64,000 nucleotides of DNA from Anthostomella pinea (GCA_963556695.1 CAUWAG010000004.1:682001-746000), one strand, 5' to 3'; counted from the first letter of the stretch, positions 1 to 9,989 are shown. Notes: a model not told the origin generated them from the letters alone. Made by a program: numbers and translations.

Positions 1-2
1 AT

Positions 3-3000
3 GAAACTCTGGCTGTCGAGGACGAGGATCATAAGCCGACACCGGTCGCAACTCTTGAATCCCCAGTGATGGAAGAGAGCCCAGAGGTACACGCCATTGA
101 GGCCTCAGAGAGCCCCGTCATCTCCCGCGCCGATCCTAGTTCCGAAGAGGTTGAGCCTCAAAGCTTAGCCCCTACGGTATTGCCGGAAGATAGTGGCCTT
201 CGTCCACGAGAAACTGCATCTTCGCAGGGTCTAGACAACGGTACTGAGCTCATCACGGGTGCATTGGAAGCGGCTTCGGTAGAAAAGGCCGACTTTCAAC
301 CTCTGGACGGACTCTCTAAGAAAGGCGATGTACTAGCCAGCGAAGCCATCCCTGAGCACACATCGAAAGCGACCAATGCTAAGGACGATGTCACTCCCGA
401 GGAGCCACTATTAGGCGTGGAGAAGTCCCTTTCGATCAATGTGCCTTCTGGGGAGCCACAGGGGCCAGAGTCCCAAGCTACAATGACCGAAGTCATCCCT
501 AGTGAGGGCGAGGCGCTGCCGGTCTCTGTCAAAGAGCCTGCGGCAGATGAACCTCAGGTCCAACATCTGACAGACACCACTGCGTCAGCTGATCAGCTCA
601 CACCGACTCAGTCCGATGAGATCGAGCCAAAGGAGGCTACTCAAGCCCCCAGTCTGACCGAGGTATCTGCTGAAGATATTGAGGCTCAGCCTGGTATTGT
701 TGCTACTAAGCCAAGACCGGATGAAAGTCACGATGCTTCTACTCCAATAAAGGAAGATATCGAAGTCCAATCTCCTGCAATTGAGGTACCAGAAGCACAG
801 GATGACGTCCCAAGTTCGGAAGGGATCAACGATAGCGTATATGCTCCAGAAAATCAGGGGCCCTTTGCCAGCGAACCGGTAGAGCAAGCGGAGTCGGTAA
901 GCAAAGACGTCACGGCGAAAGAGGTTTCAAATTCCACTCATTCGGAAGAAGAGACTCGGGTCTCCGATGCGGAAGACAATGATAGCCATGATGGGCTCAT
1001 TGCTGCAGGTGTTACCGGAGCGGCCGCAATTGCCGCCAGCGGTATACTACTTGCACACAAGTCCTCGGCAGACGAGGTCGATTCCACAGGCTTGCCATCT
1101 ACCACTAAGCCAGCGGGGGCGGTTCGTACAGACTTGGATGTACCTGAACAGAGACTGGTCAAGCCAGTACCTGCCATTCCATCCGAACAAGCGCAGAATA
1201 CGCCCATGGAGAAGCTTCAGGAACCCGCATCGGTAGCCGTCTCCGATGAGGCTGAGACGTCCCATAAGGATCCGTCAGAGAGGGCCACAGTGTGGGACAC
1301 ACCACTGTCAGAAAGGGCCATATCTACCCTTACAGCTGCCAAACCTGACAGACTTCCCACGGAAGGACCAGCATACTCTGTGACAGAAGGTGATCAGGGG
1401 TCCAGTGAAGCCTTCGGTGACGTTGCAGCAACCAAGGATGTTCCTCTGTTCTCCGAGATGACAATTCCTGCTGAGCAAGCAGTTGCCGAGCGGCCCCACG
1501 AAGTAACAGAGAGCCCTCCAGTCCCTGAAGAGACATTTCAGGCGGCGCCAATGGCAGGTGTTACGCATGCGCAAAGCCCCACGGAGAAGTCCAGGTCGCA
1601 GACAGAAGTAGAGCGTTCCGCTGCGCCAGTTTTTGCTGAAACAGTAGCATCGAATGTTCATCTTCCCGGGTCGCTTGACGCCATCAAGGAGAGGCCAATC
1701 CCAGAGAAGAGCAGCAGACGTGCATTGAAACCTCCTCTAGTGCATTCTGGCACCCAAACCGATGAGGCGATCGGCCCTGACTTTCAATTCGGGTCCTTCC
1801 TACCTGGACTTTCTCACTATGAGAACCCAGAACCACGACCGACCACTCCAGCCGTTGTTCTACCCGACCTTGCGGACCCAAAGGCCAAAGCATTGGGCCG
1901 TGCCAGAAGCATCAGAAAACAACGCCGGAGAACGTTCAGGCAAGCAGAAGAGACTGTTGCTGCTGCCGTCGTCATCTATGCCGCGTCTCAAGAGATTAGC
2001 CCGCCACCAAGCCCCGGACTGGGTAGTTCCCAACTTGAGAGAAGCCTTGCAGCAGCTATCAAGATAGCACAGGAGCCGACTCGGGGATTTCCAGATGTTG
2101 TTTCATCAGGTGTGGCAGGAGATCGTAGCGTTGACCAGAATGACGTTTCACTCACTGTTGCTGACCTTTCGACAGATGACGACGGAAAGAAATCCACGGA
2201 CGAGGCCAAGGAACGACACCATCGACACCGCCGACGCCATCATCATTCTTCGGGCTCGCGAGACAGCAAGGAGGGGTCACGAGACAGCAAGGAGGGCGAC
2301 GAGAGTCATCGCCGCCGTCACCATCACCGCAGAAGCCGCACGGAAAGCGATGCATCTGCGAAGTCAGGCTCAGATCATGCCTCATCTCGAACATCCCAGC
2401 GACAAGATAGTGGTTTCTCGATGGAGAGCTCGCACAGCTCATCGAGTCGTAGACACCGGACCCCCGAAGAGCAGGCCGCCCACGACAAGCGCAAGGAAGA
2501 GCGGCGCGCAGCTCGTGACGCTCGTGACAATGAAAGGGAGGCCAAGGGCAAAGAGCCCGAGACCCCTTCCGGCGATCGACATTCGCACCGCAGCTCCAAA
2601 CGCCACAGCCAATCCCACTCTGAGCGACGGATGTCCCTGAAGGACGAGTCGCCTGCCTCGAACAAGAAGTTCTTCGACATGAAGAACGCCGAGAGTATCC
2701 TGGCTCCTAGCCCGCCGCGCTTCAAGACGGAAGAGGTGCCCCGATCATCCAACTCGCCACGCTCCAAGACGGAAGAGGTGCCCCAACCATCCAAAGAGCC
2801 CCCGAAGACCGAGACTCCCAAGCGCTCGAGCATGACGAAGACAGAAGAGGCGCCCCGAGTATCTAAAGAGCCCCTGAAGACCGAGACTCTCAAGCGCTCG
2901 AGCACGACCAAGTCTCATCACATGTCTGGCGACGTCTCTCGGTCCAAGAGCCACAGCCACAAGAGCCGAGGCGAGTCTCCCAAGAGGCACCACCGGTCCA

Positions 3001-3182
3001 AGTCCGAGGCCGCGGGCGGCGAGGCCAAAGCGTCCTCGTCATCAGCGGCTAAAGCCTCGCTCGAGCCAAAAGACGACCACAGACACTCGAGACGCGAGGA
3101 GCGACAGAAGGCTCGCGATGCCGAGGCCAAGAAGAAGCCGTCCACGGGCTTCCGCGCTGCTTTTAAGAAATTGTTCACTTGA
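3..3182 (+). CDS. C-terminal part of a giant low-complexity protein (involucrin-repeat-like), 5' end outside window
   Basis: The reading frame is open from the left edge, so the true start lies outside; the first in-window ATG is at 69. About 1,060 residues are visible. Roughly residues 1-570 are acidic, rich in E, P, S, T and D, with an Ala/Gly-rich hydrophobic patch (AAGVTGAAAIAASG) near residue 335. A more ordered stretch follows, containing HSGTQTD and an arginine-rich RKQRRRTF motif. Next come a His/Arg tract, a charged coiled-coil-like region rich in KRKEERRAARDARD, short KTEEVP repeats and a basic tail ending FKKLFT. I associate this composition with very large fungal proteins annotated 'involucrin repeat protein', but that is recollection of style rather than a domain match. 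Function is unknown; a scaffold or cytoskeletal role would be a guess. Expression controls are out of view. Confidence 0.7.
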   Translation, partial: ETLAVEDEDHKPTPVATLESPVMEESPEVHAIEASESPVISRADPSSEEVEPQSLAPTVLPEDSGLRPRETASSQGLDNGTELITGALEAASVEKADFQPLDGLSKKGDVLASEAIPEHTSKATNAKDDVTPEEPLLGVEKSLSINVPSGEPQGPESQATMTEVIPSEGEALPVSVKEPAADEPQVQHLTDTTASADQLTPTQSDEIEPKEATQAPSLTEVSAEDIEAQPGIVATKPRPDESHDASTPIKEDIEVQSPAIEVPEAQDDVPSSEGINDSVYAPENQGPFASEPVEQAESVSKDVTAKEVSNSTHSEEETRVSDAEDNDSHDGLIAAGVTGAAAIAASGILLAHKSSADEVDSTGLPSTTKPAGAVRTDLDVPEQRLVKPVPAIPSEQAQNTPMEKLQEPASVAVSDEAETSHKDPSERATVWDTPLSERAISTLTAAKPDRLPTEGPAYSVTEGDQGSSEAFGDVAATKDVPLFSEMTIPAEQAVAERPHEVTESPPVPEETFQAAPMAGVTHAQSPTEKSRSQTEVERSAAPVFAETVASNVHLPGSLDAIKERPIPEKSSRRALKPPLVHSGTQTDEAIGPDFQFGSFLPGLSHYENPEPRPTTPAVVLPDLADPKAKALGRARSIRKQRRRTFRQAEETVAAAVVIYAASQEISPPPSPGLGSSQLERSLAAAIKIAQEPTRGFPDVVSSGVAGDRSVDQNDVSLTVADLSTDDDGKKSTDEAKERHHRHRRRHHHSSGSRDSKEGSRDSKEGDESHRRRHHHRRSRTESDASAKSGSDHASSRTSQRQDSGFSMESSHSSSSRRHRTPEEQAAHDKRKEERRAARDARDNEREAKGKEPETPSGDRHSHRSSKRHSQSHSERRMSLKDESPASNKKFFDMKNAESILAPSPPRFKTEEVPRSSNSPRSKTEEVPQPSKEPPKTETPKRSSMTKTEEAPRVSKEPLKTETLKRSSTTKSHHMSGDVSRSKSHSHKSRGESPKRHHRSKSEAAGGEAKASSSSAAKASLEPKDDHRHSRREERQKARDAEAKKKPSTGFRAAFKKLFT

Positions 3183-3876
3183 ATGATGGGTTCCATGCAT
3201 GATGATTGACTACGGCAGAATGAGTTGAACGATTCGAGTACGATCTTGTTACGATGTCAGACTTTATGATGTGACGATACTGTTTCCATTCTTGTATGAG
3301 ACGCATGGGATATTGTTGGGGCCTGTAGTGTTCGGACCATGATGTGCGTCTGTCTGTACGAAGCATATGATATCTTTGAATGATGTGTCATGATTATCTA
3401 CTCGTACACTGGTTATTTGTGCCAAATGTGAATGTTGTGACCTCGTTGATTTGAAGTCAGGTGTCTGCCTATGACGGCTAATTGGTCATGGGCGTGGTCA
3501 CCAGCCAATGCTAGTCTGTTGCATGAAAGTCAAACACTGCGGGTCTGCGAACGATCAATGATCGCCCTCCCTTCCTTTGGCAAATCTTGTAGCTATCGTC
3601 GTACAGCTTGCAGGTTTTCTGTCGGGTTCCTCGCTGTCGCTAAACTTCGGATTCAGTGGGTTAAGGAGGTACACCCAGCCCTCATAAGTCTCCGTTGGTG
3701 CCCCGTTGAGAGAATTCCAGAACAAACTTAAAATCTTGGAAATACTGGCATAAGCAGATAGGGATAATAAGCTCTGGTTTTATACGCCACATCCAATGCT
3801 TATTCCATTGTACTTAATCCGGTTCGATGAGCATGCCGTTGGTTGTTGGTTGTTGTTGTTGTTGTTGTTTGGTGGT

Positions 3877-3914
<38 letters not shown>

Positions 3915-4385
3915 CTCGTGTACGGATGAATATCACACCTCATGAAATTCCAAAGATTGCGAGCGGCATGACGGCATGACTGCAAGAGGAGTTGAACATA
4001 GAATCGTATGGTGCGTGATACGGCTGGGGCCTCGCAAGCAGGCAACGTGACCAATTCCTCCGCTCTCATGTCGCGCAGCTTGCCGCGCAGCTAGCTCGTA
4101 GGAGGGCTTGATAACCACACAGCTTGCTCGTTCAATTTCAGGCAGAACAATCGCTGAATCGAATTTCTGTTCTAATAGAGATATATATTGTTTCGCTCGT
4201 CCCGACCCCGGCCCAAAACGGCTCTGGGACTGGACGGTTGTAGGTGCTGGGCAGCGAGCGTATGCGCGCAAGTTGCGAACACGAGGTCCTCGTCATGTTT
4301 TATCTCTTCAGGTGACGGGACGGGTGCAAGACAGTTCGATCAGGTTGTGGATACAGAAAAAAGAAAGAAGAAAGAAAAAGAAAAT
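3183..4385. other. Intergenic, no gene recognised
   Basis: Only short ORFs without recognisable domains are present. The one clear feature is the (TTG)n plus poly-G tract at 3843-3914, listed separately. Confidence 0.6.
3843..3914. repeat. TTG microsatellite running into a 38-nt poly-G tract
   Basis: Imperfect TTG repeats (3843-3876) lead into an uninterrupted run of G from 3877 to 3914. Long G homopolymers are uncommon in fungal genomes and could form G-quadruplexes. The exact length is unreliable because such runs are hard to sequence. Confidence 0.9.
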
Positions 4386-4475
4386 TAGCCGCTAGAGGAA
4401 TCGAACCGCTGTGCCTAAGAATGCCTTGTAAGAATACTCTGTAAGACTATTTCGCTAGGCCGTACCAACCCGGCT
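4386..4475 (-). tRNA. tRNA-like element (possibly degenerate or intron-containing)
   Basis: Read on the minus strand, a canonical B box / T-arm core GGTTCGATTCC lies at 4407-4397. A 3' acceptor strand AGCGGCT plus A (4393-4386) can pair at five of seven positions with AGCCGGG at 4475-4469. A D-arm-like GGTTGGTACGGCC follows the 5' strand. The middle holds three roughly 13-nt tandem units beginning TCTTA, so the anticodon arm cannot be fixed: CTTACAG and CTTACAA are both possible anticodon loops, each reading UAC (Val). The total of 90 nt fits either an intron-bearing or a long-variable-arm tRNA. The T stem has one mismatch and the acceptor two, so a decayed tRNA or a tRNA-derived repeat is also plausible. 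Confidence 0.45.
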
Positions 4476-5738
4476 AACAGACAAACCTTTCAAACTGGTA
4501 CATATATCTTGTACCGTCGCGTGCGCACAGAGGAACGGGTGGACATGACATGTGCAAAAAGGGCGCACCGTGGCTTAAACTTAATATACGAAAAGGGAAG
4601 GGGGCTGGGAGAAGCGGCGATGGGGTTCCGCTGTGGCCAGGGTGGCTGGCGTTGAGGTTGGAAAAGGACATCGATTAAGTTGGCCCATGAGAGTGAAAAT
4701 AACGAAAATGAGACAGACAGGATTCGTGGGAGAACCCGACTGAATATGAAGCTTGACACCGTATCCGGATTTACAGTATCGTTGCTCACAAGGTATTCTA
4801 GCGAGGGGGTGGTTTCCAAGAGAGGCGATGAGAGGTATGGAAGCGAGTAGTCAGCTAAGTGTGAAAGATCGGCGTTGGTACCATTGGTCGATGGTCTGCC
4901 TGCTGCTAAGCGGTGTGTGAAAACAGAGAGCCAGATGCGGTGGCCCTCAAGGCGGTAGAATATGACTACGACGGGTACGTCCCGTCAGTGCGCCCGCTCA
5001 AGAGCTTCTCCTATCGACCAGAGCTGATGCTCGACCGGCAAGGGCTGGGGGCGAATCCACGTTTACTTACGACTGTTTCCCCCTTGGTATATCGTGAGCA
5101 AGCCGATATTGGACGTAAGGCGTAGTCTAGCATTAGGTAGGTACCTATGTCGGGTGACCTGAGCAAGACCGAGTTGGGACATCCTCGAATGCTCTCAACA
5201 GCATACCACAATGAGTTTGGGATATGTTGTTCAAGGAGCAAGACGTAGTATCCCAACGTGTTCCTGCTCAAGATGGCACAATCTGTAATAACCCATGCTC
5301 CGGCTTCTCACCTGAGTCCTTCAGCAAGATGGTAGTTCTATAAGGTATATGCTGATCATGAACAGCCATGTTGATGACTCTAGAAGTCCTGATATCACGT
5401 CTGTTATATTGCATTGCAAGTCAGCCTATCTAGACTCCAGCCCCAGATCAACCAACAGACAGGACTGCTGGATGTGTACTTCCCCGAAGAGCACCATAAC
5501 TCGTAACGCCAACGCCCCAAGCAGGGATGAAAAAGGCGCCGGCCGAAGGAGGGTGCTTGCTGATGGTGACTTGACGTGATGATGTCGAAGCGGACAAGAT
5601 CGATCCCGCGACACGGCAAAGGTGTGGCGTGAACATGATGATTGCCACCTTCCAGCCTAGGGCCTCCTTGCCACCTCTGTCCTCCAAGCGTATGTTGATA
5701 TCGAAACACGAACAAAGAGTTGAGTGTTAGCCCATGTC
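4476..5738. other. Intergenic, no gene recognised
   Basis: Short ORFs occur on both strands, but none has family character, a convincing ATG context or spliceable partners. The right end is the 3' flank of the minus-strand Snf7 gene. Confidence 0.5.
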
Positions 5739-6593
5739 TTACATGGCCATTTCCGCCTGGAGCTTTCTGAGCTCTGCTTCCTCGTCGTCCTCTTCCGCCA
5801 CTGCTTGGGGCTTTCCTTTGACTATGATAAATGTCAGTGATTCGAGCTCGCTTAGTGAAAGCACGATGTATAAGTACTTACTTTCCGAGTTCGCCACAGC
5901 AGGCATTCTGTGGACGACATCTGACACTGGCACAGTGCCCGGCTCCAGCATCTTCTTGTCGAGTGCTTCTTGCTGCAGGGCCTCGAGCTCCTCCTCGAGC
6001 TCCTCCTCGTCCATTGTCTCGCCAAGGTGGTTGCTCGTGATGGCCGAGACGATCTCCTCGCTGAGTGCGTTCTGTTCTCGTAATTTGTCCCTGTGGCAAA
6101 ATTGTGAGCTGTACGTCCAAAAGATAGATGAGACCAGGAGGGTGCATACATGGTCTCGTCGACTTTGTCCACCGTGAGCTTGCCGTGGATGTGCTTCATG
6201 GCGTCACCGGCTCTCTCCATGGCGGCGAGGGTCTCTCTGTTGATGTTGGCGGATTCGATAGAGTTGATCTGCTGCTCCAAGGTTCCTATCTGGGATATCG
6301 TTTGATCAAGACTGTGCTCATGGGTCTTCTTCCTCCGCAGGGCGACCTTGGCAGCTATGGCAGCACCGTCAGCATCTGTATGCGATAAGCGGACCACGGG
6401 TGGACTGACCGTTCTTATTTGTGTTCACGTTCTTGCGAGCGATGGCATCTTGCTCGTCCATCTGGGTCTGGAGATGCTTCTCGCGCTTCTGCAGCATCTC
6501 CAGCTGGGACCGGAGGCCCAAGATGGCATTCTTGGGGCTGTCTTTCTTCTTCTGGGCGGCGCCACCGCCAAACCAGCCCCATACGCCAGACAT
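5739..6593 (-). CDS. snf7: ESCRT-III subunit Snf7/Vps32
   Basis: Four exons, complement(5739..5821, 5882..6090, 6150..6354, 6410..6593), splice in phase to 226 aa, the usual Snf7 length. The N-terminus MSGVWGWFGGG is followed by the basic, amphipathic Snf7 core (SPKNAILGLRSQLEMLQKRE) and long charged helices. An acidic EEELEEELEALQQEAL segment comes next, then a C-terminal AELRKLQAEMAM, matching the MIT-interacting region recognised by Vps4. Snf7 polymerises on endosomal membranes, driving intralumenal vesicle formation and, in fungi, ambient-pH signalling through the Rim/Pal pathway. All three introns are 55-60 nt with GTCAGT, GTATGC and GTAAGT donors; a CTGAC branch site is visible in the last. 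The gene is divergent from Ten1, sharing a 0.7-kb intergenic region. Confidence 0.95.
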
Positions 6594-7316
6594 GGTGGTT
6601 TATGTGCGAGAGGTAGATCGAGAACCGGTCTGGCGTTGAGAGATGTGGACTCGACGGGATGGACAGAGGTCGACCACAATGGTATGATAGGGATCCGGGG
6701 GTCGACGCGCCTGTCGGGAAGGGCGATGGCGGGGTATACGGATGGATAGATAACGCAAGTCGGAGCCTAGGCACGGCGTTACTTGCCTGCCTGCCTGATT
6801 GTGAAAATGGTTGAGGGCTTCGCTGTGACGGGGAGATTCGTAATCGTGCTAGGGACTTGCAGGTGGGAAAGAGGGAACCTGATTACGGTGTTGGGCGACG
6901 AGATGGTTGAAGGCAGAATAGGGCAGGCTATGATTATGATGCAAGCCTCCAAGGTTGCCCACGCGGACAAGTGAAAGTGACAAAGTGACAGGGGGGACAA
7001 GGCCACAAGGGACCCACAAGGAGACCAGGCGACGCCTGCCAGGCGTCGCCTGACAGTTCCACTAAAAATGACCTAGGGTTCTGCCGGTGATTCCCCGGCT
7101 TAGTCATCAAATCCGGCTGCTTTCACCCCCTGAAGCCTGAAGCTTGAAGCTAATCAACTGCCCTGACACGAGCCTACAATTGAAGCAACACAGGCAGCCA
7201 GGCACCTGGATGTCGAATGATCCAGGCTCTTCTCTCACGCCGTGCCATGAGGATCACAGCACTCGCCCACTACTTGCAAGCGGTGCTTGTGAGAAATACA
7301 CTCTGTTTTATCCATC
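6594..7316. promoter_or_regulatory. Shared divergent promoter region of Snf7 and Ten1
   Basis: This 723-nt stretch separates the two divergent start codons. It holds a 25-nt near-perfect palindrome (7027-7051) and no convincing ORF of its own. No clear TATA box was found for either gene. Confidence 0.5.
7027..7051. repeat. 25-nt perfect palindrome
   Basis: Two 12-nt arms, AGGCGACGCCTG and CAGGCGTCGCCT, are separated by a single C. Such symmetry in a promoter suggests a dimeric-regulator site or a cruciform; no known motif was matched. Confidence 0.85.
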
Positions 7317-7895
7317 ATGTCTAGTGGTCCTCTTCCATCAACAAGATGTCTGCTCTCTGAACTCCCTAGTCGACAAGTGAGAGAGAAAGTCAGATTCCTA
7401 GGCTGGTAAGAATCTCCTACCGGTATAGCTACATTTGCCCCCTCCCCCCAAACCTATTACTCCCAGCCTTCCATTTCCAATTGATTTACCAGCAATGTTG
7501 ATTTCGGCAAGGTCTGGTTTGGCTGGCACAATCCGCGCAGGTGATGCCCTTCGCCTATGGCCATGTGCTGACAGCATCGTAGCGTCACGGCATACTCGAT
7601 GCACTCGGCACGTCTTACCCTTGAGCACCAATGTCCCAAGGGGAGCACAGTCAAGGCTTCCGTCGACGTGAAGCTTCTTCTGCAGGTGCTGAAGTCCGAA
7701 CAAACAGATATCGGGCAATGGGTCCATGTCATCGGATACATTACGTCTGCTGAGATGTCCGCGATCGCTGATGTGGTGCCGCTTCCGGAGATTCGCGAAT
7801 CAATCTGCATCGGTGTGCAGGCCCTCGTCATCTGGGAAGCTGATGGTCTGGACATTGCTTCATACGAGAAATCAATCCTCGCGAAAGCCGACTGA
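7317..7895 (+). CDS. ten1: CST complex subunit Ten1 (telomere capping)
   Basis: Two exons, 7317..7405 and 7583..7895, join in phase to 133 aa. The N-terminus reads MSSGPLPSTRCLLSELPS, then a KVRFLG strand that continues across the intron as CVTAYSMHSARLTLEH. After that come GSTVKASVDVKLLLQ and the core QWVHVIGYI, ending with a helix around DIASYEKSILAKAD. Size and strand order fit the single OB fold of fungal Ten1, which pairs with Stn1 in the CST complex to protect telomeric single strands and help fill-in synthesis. The 177-nt intron is long for this window but has a GTAAGA donor and a CTGAC branch site 14 nt before its TAG acceptor. The ATG is the first in frame. I recognise the family from the sequence pattern; no alignment was run. 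Confidence 0.85.
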
Positions 7896-8611
7896 ATGCC
7901 GTCTACTTGTCTCAGACGTGCCCAACCACATACCCCTGTTTCTCTGGACAATCCTTCAAGTGTACGATACGAAAGTTCTTGGGCAACATCGACCGAAAGT
8001 ACGCGACGAAGACAGGGTGCAGATACATAGTTTCACGCTGCGACTTGCAAGATGTACGGCTTGTGTCATTTCCCAACAAGCCTCCTTTTACTGTGGCTGT
8101 CTGGGCTTGGATTCTCACAGTAGTCTCTCGGGCGTAAGCAAACCTATTACCTCGCCTCAATACCACTTCCTGCGTCGTTTTATGTTCAGTCCCCATCTTC
8201 CTGAGCGTACCGTTTTCTCTAGCTCGCCTCTCTTGTGCAATCCTACGATAGAGGGAGCTAAATGGACTGAACCTACCCGGTCTGCGTACACCTCTCGTTG
8301 AGCCAGCTTAGGGTGTAATTGATGTTATGGAGAACTGTCTTGTCTATGTACATGTACCATGCCACCACAGTCCGTTTTCGCAATGCCGATGAAGAGGCAG
8401 TCCGTTTTTGCCAGCACCAGTGAAGAGGCAGTCCATTTTGCTGTTTCGTTCGGGAGCGAACCATGAACAAAAATATGAGCTGGCAGTCAGTCCCCTCTGG
8501 CGAAAGAAAGAACCAATGAAGAAGCAGTCCGGGTTTTTTTTTGGTTTTTTTGGCTTTTTTGCTTTTCCGTTTTTTTTGGACTTTTCAACTCACCCAAACC
8601 CCCCGACGCCC
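7896..8611. other. Convergent 3' intergenic region with short repeats
   Basis: Lies between the 3' ends of Ten1 and the small minus-strand gene. It contains degenerate tandem repeats (8367-8540) and a T-rich stretch (8530-8582). No gene is supported. Confidence 0.5.
8367..8540. repeat. Degenerate 31-nt tandem repeats
   Basis: The unit GAAGAGGCAGTCCGTTTT recurs at 8391 and 8422, with partial copies at 8367 and about 8517. Spacing is near 31 nt for the first copies, then looser. Confidence 0.6.
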
Positions 8612-8914
8612 CTAGGCATCGCTATCCTCATCCTCGGGCCCCAGCAGCTTCAACTCCAGCGCGGCTTTCTCCATCACGGCCACCAGCCTCTTCCTCTTCT
8701 CCTCCTTCTTGTCCTCGCCGCGCAAAAAACGAACGAAATGCACGAGCAGCGCGATGAGACTGATGGCCTGGTTGATGCCAAAGAGCACCAACCCCACGGA
8801 AATAACAAGCCGAAGCCAGCGCGGGACCGCACCGACTGACGACTCGGCAGCCTGGCTGCAGCCGCAGGAGATGAGGTCGGGGTTGGGGCAGGTGCCCGGG
8901 GTCGGTTCGGGCAT
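8612..8914 (-). CDS. Small one-TM hypothetical protein
   Basis: Single-exon ORF of 100 aa. A Cys-containing N-terminal segment (PGTCPNPDLISCGCSQ) precedes one hydrophobic helix (about residues 35-60, LVISVGLVLFGINQAISLI). A highly basic stretch (RGEDKKEEKRKR) and an acidic C-terminus ending EDEDSDA follow. This suggests a small single-pass membrane protein with a cytosolic charged tail. I do not recognise the family. The ATG at 8914 lies 247 nt from the ATG of the LTR-disrupted gene at 9161, so the two formerly shared a divergent promoter. Codon use and charge pattern argue for a real gene. Confidence 0.6.
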   Translation of the reverse strand: MPEPTPGTCPNPDLISCGCSQAAESSVGAVPRWLRLVISVGLVLFGINQAISLIALLVHFVRFLRGEDKKEEKRKRLVAVMEKAALELKLLGPEDEDSDA

Positions 8915-9188
8915 GTCGGCGGTTCCGGAGCTTCCTACCTTCCTCTCTCATAAAATCACTATCACGAGTACCCGCGTGCCTTCCTTCGCTTCCCGCAACA
9001 CGTCCAACACAGTGCGGGCAGAAGTGTCGTTGCTATTCACTCTGGCACACTGTAATTTGCTAGCTGAGTACTTGCTAAGTGAGCTCCCATGGTCACCGTC
9101 TCTATGCCGTTGCGAGTTCTTCGGGGGTCTAAGCAGCCTTGACGATCTCGTCCTCGTGTCATGAGTAGCCTGACTATTGGAGCCTTAC

Positions 9189-9676
9189 TGTGACGAGCCG
9201 TCTAACCTATAAGGCTAAAGGGTTCTATAGGGTTTATGTTCTGAGGTAAGTCAACACAAAAGACGATAGAGGCTTCTGTCAACTAGAAGACACTCAGATG
9301 CTGGGGCTTGGTCTGAACTGGGTTCACTGAATAGTCGAGTCGTCAGGAGATTTCTCCCACCTTAGGGTTGGCTAAGATGCTTAGATTGATCACTGAGGTA
9401 GAGACTATCTATCTGTCTAGCTAGGAAATGTCCATCCTTATATATCCAATCTCTCCCTCACTGATGGGGTGGATATGTTGGATAACCTTGCTATCCAAGC
9501 TATCCTGGATATGTTGGATAACCTCGCTATCCAAGCTATCCATCACGTGATGTCTTGATCACGTGACCTAGACGTTTCCTTAGCCCGTGCGTTCTCCCGG
9601 GTTCTTCCAGTTACTGTCCATCTTGTTGGGCCTGCCAGCGGGCCTCATTCCCTGTACGCCTCGTTGGTTCGTAACA
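9189..9676 (+). mobile_element. Solo LTR of a retrotransposon, 488 bp, with 5-bp target duplication
   Basis: The element begins TGTGACGAGCC and ends GGTTCGTAACA: TG...CA ends inside an imperfect 11-nt inverted repeat with two mismatches. CTTAC flanks it on both sides (9184-9188 and 9677-9681), the 5-bp duplication typical of LTR retroelement integration. Inside are a TATATATCC promoter-like site near 9439, two 36-nt tandem repeats (9471-9542) and paired CACGTG palindromes (about 9544-9565). There is no gag-pol sequence nearby, so the internal region was probably lost by LTR-LTR recombination. Copia or gypsy type cannot be told from the LTR alone. Confidence 0.9.
9471..9542. repeat. Two 36-nt tandem repeats in the LTR
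   Basis: Units at 9471-9506 and 9507-9542 differ at two positions. They lie where U3 enhancer repeats are expected if the TATA-like site near 9439 is read on the other strand, or in R/U5 if the plus strand is transcribed. Confidence 0.85.
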
Positions 9677-9989
9677 CTTACCGAGAGTTGCTCGACGTTT
9701 GTGGTCCCGTTTGAGAGAGGAGAACGATGAACTTGCAGTCCCGATGCCAGTATGGAACGACGAACTGAATAAATTCAATCTGGAAGTGGTCGCACATGAG
9801 TTTCTGGAGTACAACCCGAGGAGGCCCGGGAGCCCCTGGTCAGCCCCCAGCCCGGACCGCCCAGAGAACTATCCTAAGGACAGACTCGACGTGTGGGCGA
9901 GAGATGGCAGAGACGCCCGGAAGGTGCGGCCACATGATCCAGGGCTTTTATGGTATACCAACGACCACCCGGAGACTGATGGGGTTTGA

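Larger units (their letters stand above)
9161..9989 (+). pseudogene. Small gene interrupted by a solo LTR
   Basis: An ATG at 9161 begins a frame that reads through 9188. The solo LTR (9189-9676) and one copy of its CTTAC duplication interrupt it, and the same frame resumes at 9682 and runs to a TGA at 9987-9989. Without the insert the ORF would be about 111 codons with no other lesion. The downstream part is hydrophilic, with motifs such as WNDELNKFNLEVVAHEFLEY and WYTNDHPETDG. Perfect restoration of frame across the duplicated site is strong evidence that the element landed inside a coding exon. I do not recognise the family. The intact remainder suggests recent insertion. Confidence 0.7.

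Noticed and set aside
2375..2911. 178-codon minus-strand frame
   Set aside because: Shadow of the low-complexity plus-strand protein; its repeats mirror the KTEEVP repeats on the other strand.
7457..7951. 164-codon minus-strand frame
   Set aside because: It is antisense to the Ten1 coding exon and intron, which have clear family character.
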